From the NCBI RefSeq assembly GCF_027533845.1, contig NZ_JAPZVN010000029.1:1-64000 (forward strand): a DNA stretch of 64,000 nt. Reading direction: 5' to 3'. Position 1 is the stretch's first letter, and every line of letters starts with the position of its first letter. Shown piece by piece: positions 62,712-64,000 of this stretch. Source of the stretch: Streptomyces sp. RPT161 (lineage in GTDB: Bacteria; Actinomycetota; Actinomycetes; Streptomycetales; Streptomycetaceae). The position numbers and the translations under genes are program-made. The notes beneath the pieces were generated by a model. It worked only from the letters and a program-made list of their open reading frames with translations, had not been told where the DNA came from and did no database searches.

Positions 62712-63329
62712 GTGGGTAGGCCGAGAACGAACGACGCCGCCGTCAAAGAGCGGCTCGTGGCATGTGCGACCGAGATGTTCGCCACCCGTCCGCGGGAGTC
62801 GGTCACGGTCCGCGCCCTGGCCGCTGCCGCCGGGACGTCAACAGCGGCGGTGTACACGCTGTTCGACGGTAAGGACGCACTGGTCGGTGAGGTGCGCGAC
62901 AGGGCGGTCGCCGGCCTGTTCCAACACCTGTCGGCGGTTCCGGCCTCCGACGACGCCCTCGCCGACCTTTACGCGCTGGCCGCCGCGTACCGGCGATGGG
63001 GAAGCGAACACCGCCACCTCTACACGGTGTTGTTCGGTGGTGCGCAGTCCTTCGAACCATCCGGCGTGGTCGGCACCCGCGACCCCGTCCGGCCGCTCAT
63101 CGCAGCGATCGACCGCGCCGTGGCGGGCTCGGTCCTCGCCGGGGAGGCGACGCTGATCGCCGTCTCGCTGTGGGTGACCCTGCACGGGCTCGTGACTCTC
63201 GAGCTGGCCGGAGCCCTCGACGCCGCCACGGCCGAGGCCACGTTCCCATCGACCGTTCACGCCACGCTGCGCGGATGGGCGACCCCCGCGGTGTTTCCCA
63301 GTCTTCGGCGCACCGACCCCGCGCCGTGA
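62712..63329 (+). CDS. TetR-family regulator
   Basis: A 205-residue regulator. The GTG at 62712 begins VGRPRTNDAAVKERLVACAT, and the helix-turn-helix is VTVRALAAAAGTSTAAVYTLF. The C-terminal domain is of the WHG type (SLWVTLHGLVTLELAG). Divergent from the alpha/beta hydrolase. Confidence 0.87.
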   Translation: MGRPRTNDAAVKERLVACATEMFATRPRESVTVRALAAAAGTSTAAVYTLFDGKDALVGEVRDRAVAGLFQHLSAVPASDDALADLYALAAAYRRWGSEHRHLYTVLFGGAQSFEPSGVVGTRDPVRPLIAAIDRAVAGSVLAGEATLIAVSLWVTLHGLVTLELAGALDAATAEATFPSTVHATLRGWATPAVFPSLRRTDPAP

Positions 63330-63339
63330 CCGCGGCCAC

Positions 63340-63546
63340 GACCAACTTCCGCTTCCTGCCGCCCTACTCGTCGGAGTCTGAACGCCGACGAGTTCGTCAA
63401 CGCCGACCTCAGACGCAGCCTGACCATGCAGAAGCGGGCCCGGTGACGAAGCCCAACTGGTCGCAGATATCGGCAAGTTCTTCCACCGGCGACAGTGCCA
63501 GCCACGCATCATCCGCGGCCCCTACGTGCGCTACATCCTCGAATAG
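63340..63546 (+). mobile_element. IS630-family transposase C-terminal remnant with two frameshifts
   Basis: Across three frames the plus strand reads TNFRFLPPYSSE, then (shift near 63373) LNADEFVNADLRRSLTMQKR, then (shift near 63440) DEAQLVADIGKFFHRRQCQP and IIRGPYVRYILE, ending at TAG 63544-63546. This is the C-terminus of IS630-type transposases (PPYSPELNPDE...). Upstream parts are gone. It is a dead element next to tetR. Confidence 0.8.
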
Positions 63547-63783
63547 AACCGATTGAGTTTCGGATCAACAGGCCGAGAACCGGTTCCGCATGCCGTACTT
63601 GGTTATGAACTTCTCCGGGTCGTTCGACTGTTCTTCCCGACAGGGGCGAAGGTCGCCCGATGCGGTACTGGTCCTGTCTGGCTACTTATGTCGGGCAGGC
63701 CCGCTTCGGCAATAACTCATCACATCGGGGTGATTTGCCTGGGAAGAGGCGGCAGGAGTGGCGAGGCGGCCTAACCTTTGGGT
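63547..63783. other. 237-bp gap without a gene
   Basis: Lower GC than the surroundings. No frame with convincing codon use. It should hold the promoter of the small gene at 63784. Confidence 0.4.
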
Positions 63784-63987
63784 ATGCGGACCGCCTCTTC
63801 CCCCGATGTGGAGGAGCCTGGCGGCCTGACGTGGGCCATCATCCGGCAGGACGGTAACGGCAGCCGCTACCGCGTGAGCCGCTATGCCACCCGCCAGGAG
63901 GCCGAGCGGGTGTGTGAAGCCTTCCAGGCGCGCGGCTACGGGCCGCTCTACGTAATCGAGAAGGTCGACCGCCAGCAGGCACCCTAG
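63784..63987 (+). CDS. Small SPOR-like hypothetical protein
   Basis: A 67-residue protein of a type common in Streptomyces: LTWAIIRQDGNGSRYRVSRY, then ATRQEAERVCEAFQARGYG and LYVIEKV, an alpha-beta pattern like a minimal SPOR domain (peptidoglycan binding). No signal peptide. ATG 63784 has no clear ribosome site and a TTG at 63778 is also in frame. Function unknown. Confidence 0.6.
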   Translation: MRTASSPDVEEPGGLTWAIIRQDGNGSRYRVSRYATRQEAERVCEAFQARGYGPLYVIEKVDRQQAP

Positions 63988-64000
63988 TCGTACACGCCTG

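Noticed and set aside
1..64000. CRISPR arrays, rRNA genes, prophage or conjugative modules
   Set aside because: No regularly spaced repeats, rRNA-like sequence, phage structural genes or integrase/tra genes were seen.

Overview
The window looks like a piece of a Streptomyces (or close actinomycete) chromosome. GC content is very high, GTG and TTG starts are common, neighbouring genes often overlap by ATGA or GTGA, and the gene families are typical of the genus: a desferrioxamine operon with a DmdR1/IdeR iron box, a ROK-regulated xylose locus, a nas/nir nitrate cluster, SPW and DUF3040 membrane proteins, and many TetR, MarR and two-component regulators. No rRNA, complete tRNA, CRISPR array or replication origin was found.

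Layout. 0.2-10.1 kb (minus): a desferrioxamine siderophore operon running receptor lipoprotein, siderophore-interacting reductase, desA-B-C-D, MFS exporter, metallo-beta-lactamase-fold protein. 10.2-13.2 kb (plus): a FecCD/FecCD/ATPase importer, divergent from the receptor gene across one 19-bp iron box. 13.3-17.7 kb: a secreted I36-like protein and the xylose locus (ROK regulator and xylB against xylA). 17.8-22.0 kb: a small membrane protein, a CitA/CitB-type two-component system and a GntP permease. 22.0-31.3 kb: nitrate assimilation (uroporphyrinogen-III synthase-like gene, a broken cbiX/sirB, nitrate reductase, FAD reductase, nirB, nirD, narK). 31.4-37.9 kb: a stress-type island (DUF488, VKOR, ClC-CBS channel, MarR, zinc ribbon, SPW, DUF3040, frameshifted TDT transporter) in which three promoters carry the same TATTGC-N5-GCAAT palindrome. 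38.1-44.1 kb: accessory genes, namely a ricin-lectin/pore-former-like protein, an orphan protein, hydrolase and transposase debris, and a 566-residue fusion of a squalene/phytoene synthase-like domain to a cis-prenyltransferase. 44.7-47.1 kb: cspA, then a TetR/quinone-oxidoreductase pair with twin operators. 47.4-51.2 kb: a PaoABC-type molybdenum aldehyde oxidoreductase. 51.3-61.2 kb: a second siderophore-type locus (two IucA/IucC synthetases, an SbnH-like decarboxylase, MFS exporter, response regulator and histidine kinase in one overlapping minus-strand operon, with a divergent DHA2 transporter). 61.3-64.0 kb: a membrane-anchored alpha/beta hydrolase with divergent TetR, IS630 debris and a small SPOR-like protein.

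The most unusual items are the dual prenyltransferase fusion at 41.7-43.4 kb, the MarR-linked palindrome regulon at 31.4-37.9 kb, and the second NRPS-independent siderophore operon, which carries its own two-component system and has no visible iron box. All functional calls come from reading motifs by eye. No database search was run.
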